From JBOGIG01 sp050742455 (GTDB taxonomy: Bacteria; Actinomycetota; Acidimicrobiia; Acidimicrobiales; JBOGIG01), in the NCBI GenBank assembly GCA_050742455.1, contig JBOGIG010000085.1, forward strand, positions 1 to 43,092: 43,092 nucleotides of DNA, in the 5' to 3' direction. The notes under the pieces were generated by a model that saw only the letters and a list, made by a program, of their open reading frames with translations, did not search any database and was not told the DNA's origin. A program made the translations under genes and the position numbers. Shown in pieces: positions 31,402-39,452 of this stretch (position 1 is its first letter; the number at the start of each line of letters is the position of its first letter).

Positions 31402-31430
31402 TTGGTCGCGGGTTCGAAGCCCGATTATCT
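31402..31430 (+). promoter_or_regulatory. Promoter of the phosphodiesterase gene
   Basis: TTGGTC (31402-31407) and TTATCT (31425-31430) are 17 bases apart, and the GTG start lies nine bases after the -10. The transcript would be leaderless or nearly so. It is divergent from the whiB1 promoter. Confidence 0.5.
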
Positions 31431-31439
31431 TCATTCGTC

Positions 31440-32288
31440 GTGAGTGCGCTGCGCTGGGCTTCGATCGCCGTCCTGGCTCATCGGGGCTCACCCGACCGTA
31501 CGGCGCCCGCCGTGCTCTCCAACGCCGCCGTGCCCTCCAGCGGGGACTCCAAGCTCTCCAACGGCGACTCCAGGCCAGGGATGATCAAAGAGAACACCGT
31601 CGCCGCATTCGTGGAGGCCCTGCGGTTGGGTGCCGACGGGGTCGAGCTCGATGTCCGCCTGGGCGCCGACGGTGCTCTGGTTGTTCACCATGATCCTTAT
31701 ATCGATGGCGTAGGTCTCATTTCGGAGCTCATGGTGGGAGACCTTCCCGAGTGGGTACCCCTGCTCGGGTTGGCCATCGACGCATGTGGCGCGATGACGG
31801 TCAACATCGAGCTCAAGACCGACCTGAGCCCGCTTGCACCCCCCCTTACACCGGACCCGGACCCTGATCAGATCCCTGACCGGGCCGAGGGGGCGCGGGA
31901 GGGGATCGATCGGTTGGTCCGCCAGGTAGTGGATGCGGTCAATGAAAGGGGTGCGAGGGGGAGGAGCGTGGTGTCCTCGTTCTCCCTTTCAGCCTTGGAT
32001 GCCATACGGGCCATCGATCCCCGCATCCCGACGGGCTGGCTCACCCGAAGCCACTACGACCAGGTGCAGGCGCTGGCCTGCGTCATAGACCGTGGGCATT
32101 CCGCCCTGCATCCTCCCGGGGATGTGGTTACGTCCGAACTGGTCGCCCGGGCCCACGACCAGGGGGTGGACGTGTGCACCTGGACGGTCGATGACCCATC
32201 CCGGATGGTTGAACTGGCGTCAATGGGGGTCGATTCGCTCATCACAAACGACGTGGCGGCCGCATTGCGCACTTTGCGCAGGTCCTGA
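31440..32288 (+). CDS. Glycerophosphodiester phosphodiesterase
   Basis: This 282-residue TIM-barrel enzyme cleaves glycerophosphodiesters to glycerol-3-phosphate and an alcohol. Active-site motifs are LAHRGSP (His14, Arg15), KENTVAAF, GVELDVRLGADGALVVHHDP (Glu69, Asp71, His84), NIELKTD and the C-terminal CTWTVDDPSRM. About 34 residues separate HRG from ENT, where most relatives have about ten; the extra part contains a repeated SSGDSKL/SNGDSRP element. The GTG at 31440 puts HRG near the N-terminus, as usual; no signal peptide is visible. Confidence 0.88.
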   Translation: MSALRWASIAVLAHRGSPDRTAPAVLSNAAVPSSGDSKLSNGDSRPGMIKENTVAAFVEALRLGADGVELDVRLGADGALVVHHDPYIDGVGLISELMVGDLPEWVPLLGLAIDACGAMTVNIELKTDLSPLAPPLTPDPDPDQIPDRAEGAREGIDRLVRQVVDAVNERGARGRSVVSSFSLSALDAIRAIDPRIPTGWLTRSHYDQVQALACVIDRGHSALHPPGDVVTSELVARAHDQGVDVCTWTVDDPSRMVELASMGVDSLITNDVAAALRTLRRS

Positions 32289-32328
32289 CCGGCCCAGCCC
32301 CCTTTGCGGCTCAACCCGGCCCCGCGTC

Positions 32329-33246
32329 TCAGGCGGGCAGGATTAGGTCAAGGATGTCGGGAGCGTGGCCTAGCTCCACCGAATCGGTAAGTCCCAGGTA
32401 GTCTCCGTCGACCTGGTAGGCGAAGGGGGTGCTGCCGTCGATCCGGATATGGTCCTGGTCCACTCGCCGGTCGAGTTTGGAGTGGTGATTAAGGAGCCGG
32501 CCCCGGCCCAAGGCGGACACGATGATGGCCAGCGTCGAACGAGCCTTGATGGTCCGGCTGGCGAAGATTGCCAAGCCCCGGTCAAAGGTGGCCTCGGGCG
32601 AGATGCTGAGGCGCCGGCGCCCCAGGTAGGTGTAGGGGTCGGTGTTCTGGCAAATGGCAAAGAAAACGGCTTGGCTGGTGCTGCCGTCCTGGTAGGTGAC
32701 TGTCAGAGCGGGCCGGCTTCGGTCGAAATGCCGGGCGTAGGTGGAAAAGCCGGCGTAAACGAACAGTGGGTGGCCGGCATAACGTTTGAGCCTGGCCCGG
32801 CGCTCCACCTGGCCGACGATGGCGGCGTCGAGCCCCATTCCCACGTGGAACAGGAAATAGCGGCCGTTGGCCTGTCCCATGCCGATGCGGGTCCTGTTGT
32901 TCCTGGCCAGCGAGCCGAGAAGCTGGCCGGTGGCCTCGATGGGGTCGTCCAGGCACCCGATGGTGCGGGCGAACACATTGGTGGATCCTCCGGGAAGAAC
33001 GGCCAAGGCGGATCTCGACCCTGCCAGGCCGTTGGCCGCTTCATTGAGGGTGCCATCCCCTCCCAGGACCACGACGATCTCGATGCCCTCGGCCGCCGAT
33101 TCGGCAGCCATCTGGGTGGCGTGACCGCGTCGGCTGGTCGTGGCCACTTTGAGGTCATGGTCGGCGGCCAGCGCCTTTTGGATCACGACCCGGGCTCGGG
33201 GCGTGACCGATGAGGCCACGGCGTTGACGATGAGGAGGACACGCAT
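32329..33246 (-). CDS. YegS/diacylglycerol-kinase-family lipid kinase
   Basis: This 305-residue protein has the DAGK catalytic domain: RVLLIVNAVASSVTPRA at the start, VVVLGGDGTLNEAANGLAG with the GGDGT nucleotide loop, and LPGGSTNVFARTIG. The C-terminal half has GLDAAIVGQVERRARLKRYAG and QVDGDYLG. It phosphorylates a lipid such as diacylglycerol or a sphingoid-type base at the membrane. A gene of this family lies next to whiB1 in mycobacteria; here the phosphodiesterase gene lies between them. ATG 33246 gives the family N-terminus. Confidence 0.87.
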   Translation of the reverse strand: MRVLLIVNAVASSVTPRARVVIQKALAADHDLKVATTSRRGHATQMAAESAAEGIEIVVVLGGDGTLNEAANGLAGSRSALAVLPGGSTNVFARTIGCLDDPIEATGQLLGSLARNNRTRIGMGQANGRYFLFHVGMGLDAAIVGQVERRARLKRYAGHPLFVYAGFSTYARHFDRSRPALTVTYQDGSTSQAVFFAICQNTDPYTYLGRRRLSISPEATFDRGLAIFASRTIKARSTLAIIVSALGRGRLLNHHSKLDRRVDQDHIRIDGSTPFAYQVDGDYLGLTDSVELGHAPDILDLILPA

Positions 33247-33379
33247 CGGGTGTAGGGACGCTACCAGGGCTCGAGGGCTCCAATCGGCGTGGAAGGTATG
33301 GCGGGGTCCGGGACCACGGGGGCGTCTCATTTGTATTCCGAGTTGGCAAGTCTGTGCCGAAATGAACCAGAATCGAGAC

Positions 33380-34159
33380 ATGAACGTAGTCGTCTGTGTA
33401 AAACAGATTCCCGATCCCGCGGCGCCGGGTGAGCTGGATCCGGCCACCAACAACATGGTCCGCCAGGGCAAGCTGATCCTGGACGACTCGGACGCCTACG
33501 GGGTGGAAATGGGGCTTCAGCTTGCCGACGCCGCTGGAGGTGGCGAAGTCACCCTGGTTTCCATGGCGCCAAACTCGGAGACCAGCGGCCTACGGACGGC
33601 TCTGGCGATGGGGGCGGCCAAGGCCATATTGATCAGCGATCCCTTGCTGGCCGGGTCGGATGCCCTCGGAACGGCCCGGGTATTGGCCGCGGCCATCAAG
33701 CGGGCCGAGCCCGACCTCATTCTGGCTGCCACGGAGTCGACCGACGGCTACACCGGGACCACGCCCGTCCAGGTCGCCGAATTGCTGGGCCTGCCCTCCA
33801 TAACCTTCGCCAAGCACATCGAAGTAGCTGGGGGCACGATCAAGGTCAATCGCCAGACCGAGGCGGGCTACGACGAAGTCGAGTGCCCCCTGCCTGCCGT
33901 GGTTACCGTAACGGCCGGTGTGGTCGAGCCCCGATACCCTTCGTTCAAAGGAATAATGGCAGCCAAGGGCAAGCCTGTGGAAACCCTGGATGTGGCCGCT
34001 CTGGGGCTGGCGGCCGAGGACGTAGGTGCGGCAGGCGCCGGTCAGAAGATCACCGAAGTGGCCGCGGCCGAGGCCCGATCTGCGGGCGAAATAGTAGTTG
34101 ATGAGGGCGACTCCCACGAGCGCATCATCGCCTTCCTCGAACAACTGAAAGTCCTCTAG
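33380..34159 (+). CDS. etfB: Electron transfer flavoprotein beta subunit
   Basis: This 259-residue subunit binds AMP and part of the FAD interface. It begins NVVVCVKQIPDP, then LDDSDAYGVEMGLQLAD, VTLVSMAP, ESTDGYTGTTPVQVAELLGLP, the ETF-beta signature VNRQTEAGYDEVECPLPAVVTV and PRYPSFKGIMAAKGKPV. EtfAB passes electrons from acyl-CoA dehydrogenases to the respiratory chain. ATG 33380 is preferred; an in-frame ATG six codons earlier (33362) is possible. etfA follows after 12 bp. Confidence 0.95.
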   Translation: MNVVVCVKQIPDPAAPGELDPATNNMVRQGKLILDDSDAYGVEMGLQLADAAGGGEVTLVSMAPNSETSGLRTALAMGAAKAILISDPLLAGSDALGTARVLAAAIKRAEPDLILAATESTDGYTGTTPVQVAELLGLPSITFAKHIEVAGGTIKVNRQTEAGYDEVECPLPAVVTVTAGVVEPRYPSFKGIMAAKGKPVETLDVAALGLAAEDVGAAGAGQKITEVAAAEARSAGEIVVDEGDSHERIIAFLEQLKVL

Positions 34160-34171
34160 GAGATCCTGGCC

Positions 34172-35143
34172 ATGACAATCGAACGAGTATGGGTACTGGC
34201 CGAATCGGCCGACGGGGCGCCGCTCGGCATCTCGCTGGAACTGCTTGCCAAGGCCCGGGAGGTGGCCTCGGTTGCCGAGGCGGTGACCTGGGGACCCGAC
34301 CCCGAGTCGCTGGCAACCGACCTCGGAGCCCACGGCGCCAGCAAGATCTATGCCGCCGGTGACCTCGGTGGGGCCCTGCCCGGGGTTCCAGTGGCTTCGG
34401 CCCTGGCCGAGTTGATTGCCTCGGGCGACGCTCCCGACGCCATCCTGGTGCCGGCCACCTATGACGGGCGCGACATCGCCGGTCGCCTATCGGCCAAGCT
34501 GGGACGCCCAGTGCTGACCAATGTGGTGGACCTCACCCTCGAAGGGGAAACGCTGGTGGCCCACCACGCCATCTTCGGTGGGAGTCAGGTGGCCAAGGCC
34601 CAGTTCACCGGACAGGGACCGGGGATCTTCGTCGTGCGAGCCAAGTCGTTCGTGGCCGGCGAATCCGGTGGTTCTCCGGCCCAAGTGGTCACCCTGGCCG
34701 TTCCCGACGCCGGCGCCGCCAACGGGGCCAGGATCACCGAGCGCCACGTCGAGGAGCGGACGGGTCCCAAGTTGGATGAGGCCGACGTGGTGGTTTCCGG
34801 CGGTCGGGGCTTGGGCCAGCCCGAGCAGTATGCCATGGTCGAAGAGCTGGCCAAGCTGCTCAAGGGGGCGCCCGGAGCCAGCCGGGCCATCGTGGACGCC
34901 GGCTGGGTGCCCTACGCCTACCAGGTAGGCCAGACAGGAAAGACGGTCAAGCCCACGGTCTACGTGGCTTGTGGGATATCCGGGGCTACCCAGCACATGG
35001 TCGGGATGAAGGGCTCCAAGAACATCGTGGCCATCAACAAAGATGCCGAGGCGCCGATCTTCTCAATAGCCGATCTGGGCGTGGTGGGTGATGTGCAAAA
35101 GGTGATTCCCAAGCTCATCGAGGCCCTCAAAGCCCGAGGCTGA
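34172..35143 (+). CDS. etfA: Electron transfer flavoprotein alpha subunit
   Basis: This 323-residue FAD-binding partner of EtfB has the C-terminal FAD domain motifs VVVSGGRGLGQPEQY, ASRAIVDAGWVPYAYQVGQTGK, YVACGISGATQHMVGM and AINKDAEAPIFSIADLGVVGD. The ATG follows AGGAGA. Both subunits are complete. The last codons (Ala-Arg-Gly-stop) lie within a 26-bp perfect palindrome shared with the end of the convergent marR gene. Confidence 0.96.
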   Translation: MTIERVWVLAESADGAPLGISLELLAKAREVASVAEAVTWGPDPESLATDLGAHGASKIYAAGDLGGALPGVPVASALAELIASGDAPDAILVPATYDGRDIAGRLSAKLGRPVLTNVVDLTLEGETLVAHHAIFGGSQVAKAQFTGQGPGIFVVRAKSFVAGESGGSPAQVVTLAVPDAGAANGARITERHVEERTGPKLDEADVVVSGGRGLGQPEQYAMVEELAKLLKGAPGASRAIVDAGWVPYAYQVGQTGKTVKPTVYVACGISGATQHMVGMKGSKNIVAINKDAEAPIFSIADLGVVGDVQKVIPKLIEALKARG

Positions 35144-35161
35144 GCCTCGAGGCTCAGCCTC
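35136..35161. terminator. 26-bp perfect palindrome holding both convergent stop codons
   Basis: The left arm GAGGCTGAGCCTC (35136-35148) is exactly complementary to the right arm (35149-35161). The etfA TGA (35141-35143) and the marR TGA (35156-35154 on the minus strand) occupy mirror positions. It can form a hairpin in either transcript and is probably a bidirectional terminator, though no T-run follows on either side. Confidence 0.65.
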
Positions 35162-35573
35162 CTTCGGGTGCCAGTCCCTTCCACAGCGGGGCCATGCGGG
35201 TACCCAGGCGGCTCAACTCCTCCAGATGGGCTGCACTGAGCGATTCCAGGCACTCGGAGCCGCTCTTGGTCATGACCAGGCGCGCCAAGCGAAGGTCGGA
35301 GGGATCGACGTTGCGCTCGATCAGTCCGAGGGCCTCAACCCGGTCTACCAAGCTGACCACGGTGTGGCTTCGCCGCACTAGGTATTCGGCCACCTCTCCG
35401 ATGGTGGGCCCTCGGGGGTCGGAGTGGCCCCTGATGCACAACAGCAGCTGATGCTGGGGTCCGGTGAGCCCGACCTGGGCGGCCTGCTCCTCGCTCCAGT
35501 GCAAGAAGAGGCGCAATCCCGTCCTCAGGTCGAGCAGGTGGGCGTAGTCGGCATCGCTCAGACTTGGTGGCAT
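35154..35573 (-). CDS. MarR-family transcriptional regulator
   Basis: This 139-residue winged-helix protein has helix pairs typical of MarR: TGPQHQLLLCIRGH, PTIGEVAEYLVRRSHTVVSLVDRVEALGLIER (recognition helix) and the wing VDPSDLRLARLVMTKSG. It probably represses genes for the neighbouring ferritin-like protein or oxidase, or etfBA; the ligand is unknown. It lies 55 bp downstream of the ferritin-like gene on the same strand, with GGAGGGG before its ATG. Confidence 0.88.
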   Translation of the reverse strand: MPPSLSDADYAHLLDLRTGLRLFLHWSEEQAAQVGLTGPQHQLLLCIRGHSDPRGPTIGEVAEYLVRRSHTVVSLVDRVEALGLIERNVDPSDLRLARLVMTKSGSECLESLSAAHLEELSRLGTRMAPLWKGLAPEGG

Positions 35574-35628
35574 CTAATCCCCTCCGGCCGGGAACGGCAT
35601 CTCGGCGCCATTATGGCCCAAGTGCGAC

Positions 35629-36423
35629 CTAAATGTGCTCAGGGGTCGAATAGCGGTTCAAGGCTCCGCCGATGAGGCGTAACCCTTCGAGCCCTGGGAG
35701 CCGGTCAACCCGCCGATCGATGCGCTCGGCCATCGCAGTGCCGTCCTTGTCGGAGAATAGGTGGCGAATGAGGAAGGCCACTTCCGACTTGGGCATGACC
35801 CCTGCCCCCACCGGGGTCCAGAACTTGCGCAAGGCGGCCCGGGCCAGCTTGCGAGCTCTGGCGCTGTCTTTCAGCCGGTCCTCGGCCTGGCTGGCATAAA
35901 AGTCGATGTGACGGCCTTCCTGACGCATGATGCGACGCAGTAGCTCAGCCAGCACCGGATGGTTGGCCTTGGCGGCCAGGCGGGCGTAGCCGGCCTGGGT
36001 GGTCCACTCATTGACGGCGCCCCAGCACATGTGAACGGCGATGTACGACTCCCCGATGGCCATAGATGCCAGGGAGTGCAGCATGGGGGCGAAGCGGTCC
36101 TTTGTCGGCAGCCGGCGTCGCATGGCCGCCACCCTGGATGTTCCGGCCCGCTCGTCGTGAGCTTCGAGGACCTGGCCCAGGGCCTCGCCGTGCCAGAACT
36201 CCTCGTAGTTCCAAAGGGTGAGGAACGTGGTCACTTCGGGGTCGCGGTGGGCCGGGGTAACGAGCAGGTCTCGCAGGTAGCAAACAGTGTGGTTCTCGAC
36301 GTCGTGCATGTAGCGCAGGCAGCGCAGGGTATCCGGACCAAGGGGTTGGTCCTTGAACGAGGAGAAGTCGATGCCGTCCAGACTCAGGCGGCTCGTCTTC
36401 GCCATCATGGATTCTGCGGTCAT
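35629..36423 (-). CDS. Ferritin-like diiron protein
   Basis: This 264-residue all-helical protein has metal-ligand patterns spread over four helices: MHDVENHTVCYLRDLL, WNYEEFWHGEALGQVLEAHDE, GESYIAVHMCWGAVNEWTTQAGY and RRIMRQEGRHIDFYASQAE. The EExxHxE-like and ExxH pairs resemble the ribonucleotide-reductase R2/acyl-ACP desaturase/AurF class. It may be an oxygenase or desaturase; the substrate is not readable. Start options are ATG 36423 (TATCAA seven bases upstream), 36408 and 36405. It shares a 136-bp divergent promoter region with the FAD oxidase. Confidence 0.78.
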   Translation of the reverse strand: MTAESMMAKTSRLSLDGIDFSSFKDQPLGPDTLRCLRYMHDVENHTVCYLRDLLVTPAHRDPEVTTFLTLWNYEEFWHGEALGQVLEAHDERAGTSRVAAMRRRLPTKDRFAPMLHSLASMAIGESYIAVHMCWGAVNEWTTQAGYARLAAKANHPVLAELLRRIMRQEGRHIDFYASQAEDRLKDSARARKLARAALRKFWTPVGAGVMPKSEVAFLIRHLFSDKDGTAMAERIDRRVDRLPGLEGLRLIGGALNRYSTPEHI

Positions 36424-36559
36424 TTGCACGTTGATAGTTCGGCGCGGAGCGCCTGGATGGATGAATGGTATCGCCCCAATTGCGATCCGACACGCGCCGG
36501 GGACCCACGGTCGCACGCCACCCGGCCCCTCCCTGTTCGCTCCGGTTAGCATCCTGGCA

Positions 36560-37894
36560 ATGTCAAGGATCAGGACTCGCCGCGACCGAGACGCCCTATG
36601 GACCAATTGGGCCGGCAACCAACGCTGTGCACCGGTCAAGGTGGCTCGTCCCTCTGGCGCCGAGGATCTCGTGAACCTGGTCAACGAAACGGCGGAAGCC
36701 GGTCGCACTCTCAAGGTGGTGGGTTCAGGACATTCCTTTACCGACGTGGCCTGCACCAACGGAGTGATGGTTCGCATGGACGGCCACGACAAGGTGCTGG
36801 AAACCGACCACTCCGACCCGGACCATCCGCTGGTTAGGGTCCAGGCCGGGATCAAGCTCGGCGACCTAAACGATGCCCTGGCCGACCGGGGGATGGCACT
36901 GCGCAACCTTGGGGACATCGCCTATCAAACCGTGGCCGGGGCCATGTCGACTTCGACTCATGGCACCGGGTCCAAGCTGGGAGGCTTGGCTACTCAGATC
37001 AAGGGCATGGAGCTGGTGACGGCCGACGGATCGGTCCGCTCCCTCTCGGCCTCGGAGGATCCCGAGGGCTTTCAGGCCGCTCGGGTAGGGCTAGGGGCTC
37101 TAGGTATCGTCTCGACCTACACTCTGGAGTGTGTACCCGCGTTCAACCTCCATGCCATCGAGGAGCCCATGCGGCTCGACGACATGCTGGAACGGCTTGA
37201 CGACCTGGTTGACACCAACGAGCACTTCGAGGCCTACTGGGTGCCCCACACCGGGTGGGCCCTGACCAAGGCCAACAACTCGACCTCAAAGGCCGTGGCT
37301 CGCCGCAGCCGGACCAAGGAATTCGTGGAACGGGTGGTGCTGGAGAACGTTGCCTTCGGCGCCGTGTGCCGTCTGGGACGGTGGAACCCGGAGTGGATCC
37401 CGACCCTGGCCCGGGTCATACCCTCCACCGGGCGAAGCGAGTTTGTGGATCGCTCCGATCGCATCTTCACCAGCCCTCGTATGGTCCACTTTTACGAGAT
37501 GGAGTACTCGATCCCGCGGGCTGAAGGCGCCGAAACAGTCAGGCGGCTTAGACGTTTCGTGGAGGATTCCGGCCTTCGCCTGAGCTTTCCAGTCGAGATC
37601 AGGTTCGCGGCCCCCGACGACATCTTTCTTTCCACGGCCAATGGGCGCCCGTCCTGCTATATCGCCGTGCATGTCTACCGGGGCATGGGCTACGAGCAAT
37701 ACTTTCGCGGCGTCGAGGCCATCATGGACTCGGTGGGTGGCCGCCCCCACTGGGGCAAGCTCCATTACCAAACGGCATCCACGTTGTCGTCCCGCTACCC
37801 CGACTGGGAGCGATTCAAGGCGGTACGCCGGCGATTTGACCCCCACGGTCTGTTTGCCAATGCCTACACCGAGCGCGTCCTCGGCCCGGCCTGA
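36560..37894 (+). CDS. FAD-linked sugar-lactone oxidase/dehydrogenase (ALO/GULO family)
   Basis: This 444-residue protein has the VAO-type FAD domain with VKVARPSGAEDLVNLVNETA and VVGSGHSFTDVACTNGVMV, where the His in SGHSF is the usual covalent FAD position in this family. STSTHGTGSKLGGLATQI and the C-terminal HWGKLH are typical of D-arabinono-/L-gulono-1,4-lactone oxidases (compare Rv1771). It oxidises a sugar lactone, passing electrons to oxygen or a carrier. TAGCAT lies seven bases before the ATG, so the transcript is probably leaderless. Confidence 0.88.
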   Translation: MSRIRTRRDRDALWTNWAGNQRCAPVKVARPSGAEDLVNLVNETAEAGRTLKVVGSGHSFTDVACTNGVMVRMDGHDKVLETDHSDPDHPLVRVQAGIKLGDLNDALADRGMALRNLGDIAYQTVAGAMSTSTHGTGSKLGGLATQIKGMELVTADGSVRSLSASEDPEGFQAARVGLGALGIVSTYTLECVPAFNLHAIEEPMRLDDMLERLDDLVDTNEHFEAYWVPHTGWALTKANNSTSKAVARRSRTKEFVERVVLENVAFGAVCRLGRWNPEWIPTLARVIPSTGRSEFVDRSDRIFTSPRMVHFYEMEYSIPRAEGAETVRRLRRFVEDSGLRLSFPVEIRFAAPDDIFLSTANGRPSCYIAVHVYRGMGYEQYFRGVEAIMDSVGGRPHWGKLHYQTASTLSSRYPDWERFKAVRRRFDPHGLFANAYTERVLGPA

Positions 37895-37974
37895 TCCCGA
37901 GCGGGGCCTGTAGCCCGGGCCCGGGCGGGACCAAGGACCGGGGGCGAAGCACGGGTCGGCCACTGCTGGACTTG

Positions 37975-38016
37975 TTGCGCTATTGCGCTATTGCGCTATT
38001 GCGCTATAGTAGCGCT
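37975..38016 (+). promoter_or_regulatory. Octamer-repeat promoter of the toxin-antitoxin pair
   Basis: TTGCGCTA is repeated four times without change (37975-38006). The second copy offers a -35 (TTGCGC, 37983-37988) 16 bases from the -10 TATAGT (38005-38010), and the antitoxin ATG follows six bases later (leaderless type). The final AGCGCT is itself palindromic. The repeats could also serve as operator sites for the antitoxin. Confidence 0.65.
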
Positions 38017-38253
38017 ATGGCCACGATTCAGATACGTGAGGTTCCTGAAGAAGCCTACGAGGTGATCCGCAAGCGGGCACGGGCCGGCGGGCGCTCCATC
38101 CAGTCCTACATGCTCGACTGGGTGGTGGACTTCGCCGGCCGGCCGACCTCCGAGGAGGTGCTCGTGACGCTGGAAGCCGCTCTGGCCGGCCACGTCACTC
38201 CAGGCGCAACTCGTGAGTCAATCCGCGCGGACCTCGACGCCGAACGGCGGTGA
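38017..38253 (+). CDS. vapB: VapB/FitA-type antitoxin
   Basis: This 78-residue protein has a ribbon-helix-helix start (MATIQIREVPEEAYEVIRKR, then ARAGGRSIQSYMLDWVV) as in FitA/VapB antitoxins, and a C-terminal tail (RESIRADLDAERR) that would wrap the toxin. It probably represses its own promoter with the toxin as co-repressor. The stop overlaps the toxin GTG by four bases (GTGA). Naming beyond family level is not justified. Confidence 0.85.
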   Translation: MATIQIREVPEEAYEVIRKRARAGGRSIQSYMLDWVVDFAGRPTSEEVLVTLEAALAGHVTPGATRESIRADLDAERR

Positions 38254-38648
38254 GCGACTGCGTCCTCGACGCCTCGGCCCTGGTCCTGGCCCTGGGCGGC
38301 AAAACCGACTCAGCGTCGGCACTCCGAGAGCGCCTTACGGGTATCGGCAAGCATGCCCCCCACTTGATCGACGCCGAGGTCGGAAATGTGCTGCGCCGTC
38401 ATGAGCGGGAGGGACGCCTCAGCCCGCATGAGGCCTTGGTGGGTTTGCAGGCCGCACGGGCGCTCGTGGACTACCGCTATGCCCATGTAGGGCCCTTGGC
38501 GGAGCTGGCGTGGACCTGGCGACACAACCTGAGCTTTTATGACGCCCTCTACGTCTCCCTCGCTGTGCTGCTGGACGTCACCTTGGTGACTGGGGATGTT
38601 CGCCTGAGCCGTGTCCCCGGCTTGTCGCTAACGATCGAGGTCATATGA
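38250..38648 (+). CDS. vapC: VapC-type PIN-domain toxin ribonuclease
   Basis: This 132-residue PIN protein has the acidic metal-binding residues in CVLDASALVLAL, HLIDAEVGNVLRR, SFYDALYVSLA and LVTGDVRLSR. Such toxins cleave tRNA, rRNA or other RNA when freed from antitoxin. All four acidic positions are present, so it is probably active. The GTG start overlaps the antitoxin stop. Confidence 0.9.
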   Translation: MSDCVLDASALVLALGGKTDSASALRERLTGIGKHAPHLIDAEVGNVLRRHEREGRLSPHEALVGLQAARALVDYRYAHVGPLAELAWTWRHNLSFYDALYVSLAVLLDVTLVTGDVRLSRVPGLSLTIEVI

Positions 38649-38699
38649 CAGGCTGCTCGGGCCGACCGTCCGCAGCGCCTCACTTCCCGCCGGATAGGA

Positions 38700-39452
38700 C
38701 TAGACCAAGGGCCAGGGATAAGGGCGCAGGTCCGGGTCGGGGGCGGGGAAATGTCCCAGGATGCTGACACGTTCGCAACGGGCCAGAGTGGCCTCCAACT
38801 CATCGGGATGCAGGACGCCGGCCAGCCGGTCTAACCGACACCGGTCCAGTTGGGCGAAGCCCGAGACGGCCCGGGTGGGCAACTCGTCACCGCAGAAGTC
38901 CCACATAACCGTGCGCAGCTTGGGTTCGGTGTGGAAGCACAAACCGTTGTCGATCCCCCAGATCCGCCCATCGGGGCCCAGCAGGCAGTGACCGGCCTTG
39001 CGATCGGCATTGTTGGCCACCAGATCGAAGGCAGCCATGAGGCGCAGGGCGTCGTGGTGGGCCGGGTCCTCGATCAGGGTGAAGTAGTGCTGGGTGAAGT
39101 CGGCGGCTACGAACAGCTGGAGCGATCCCTGCCCAAGGGGTCCATCCCGGAGGATGGTGGGAGGGACCAGTCCCCACCCGAGGGCCTCGGACAACTCGTA
39201 GGCCGCCACCTCGCGCCGGTAAAGGCCGTCGGGAAAGTCCCACAGTTGGCGTTCACCCCGGTAGGGCTTGTATACGGCGTGCACCTCGAGCTCTGGAGTA
39301 GCGCACGTGACCAGGAACGTGGCGTTGGAGCTCCACGGCATCCGGCCCTGGATCTCGATGTCGCCCTCGGCAAGGACGCTCAGGTCGTCGGGGGACGGTG
39401 ACCGTTGGTTTTCGGGCAATCGTGACCTGAGGGATCGAGTGGGTAGCTGCAC
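38700..39452 (-). CDS. SCO1664-family protein (kinase-like fold)
   Basis: This protein of up to 250 residues matches the actinobacterial SCO1664 family, distantly related to PI3/4-kinase-like folds: SNATFLVTCATPELEVHAVYKP, REVAAYELSEALGWGLVPPT, FDLVANNADRKAGHCLLG (catalytic-loop-like NNADRK) and IWGIDNGLCFH (DNG/DFG-like). No substrate is known. The GTG at 39452 overlaps DUF3090 by 73 bp; a TTG at 39419 would shorten this. It is the last gene of a three-gene unit conserved in actinobacteria (compare Rv2133c-Rv2135c). Confidence 0.85.
   Translation of the reverse strand: MQLPTRSLRSRLPENQRSPSPDDLSVLAEGDIEIQGRMPWSSNATFLVTCATPELEVHAVYKPYRGERQLWDFPDGLYRREVAAYELSEALGWGLVPPTILRDGPLGQGSLQLFVAADFTQHYFTLIEDPAHHDALRLMAAFDLVANNADRKAGHCLLGPDGRIWGIDNGLCFHTEPKLRTVMWDFCGDELPTRAVSGFAQLDRCRLDRLAGVLHPDELEATLARCERVSILGHFPAPDPDLRPYPWPLV

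Noticed and set aside
31408..31424. GCGGGTTCGAAGCCCGA resembles the T-arm of a tRNA, with a CCAAAA/TTTTGG hairpin just upstream
   Set aside because: No acceptor stem, D-arm or seven-base anticodon loop can be folded around it, and it fits better as the 17-base spacer of the phosphodiesterase promoter.
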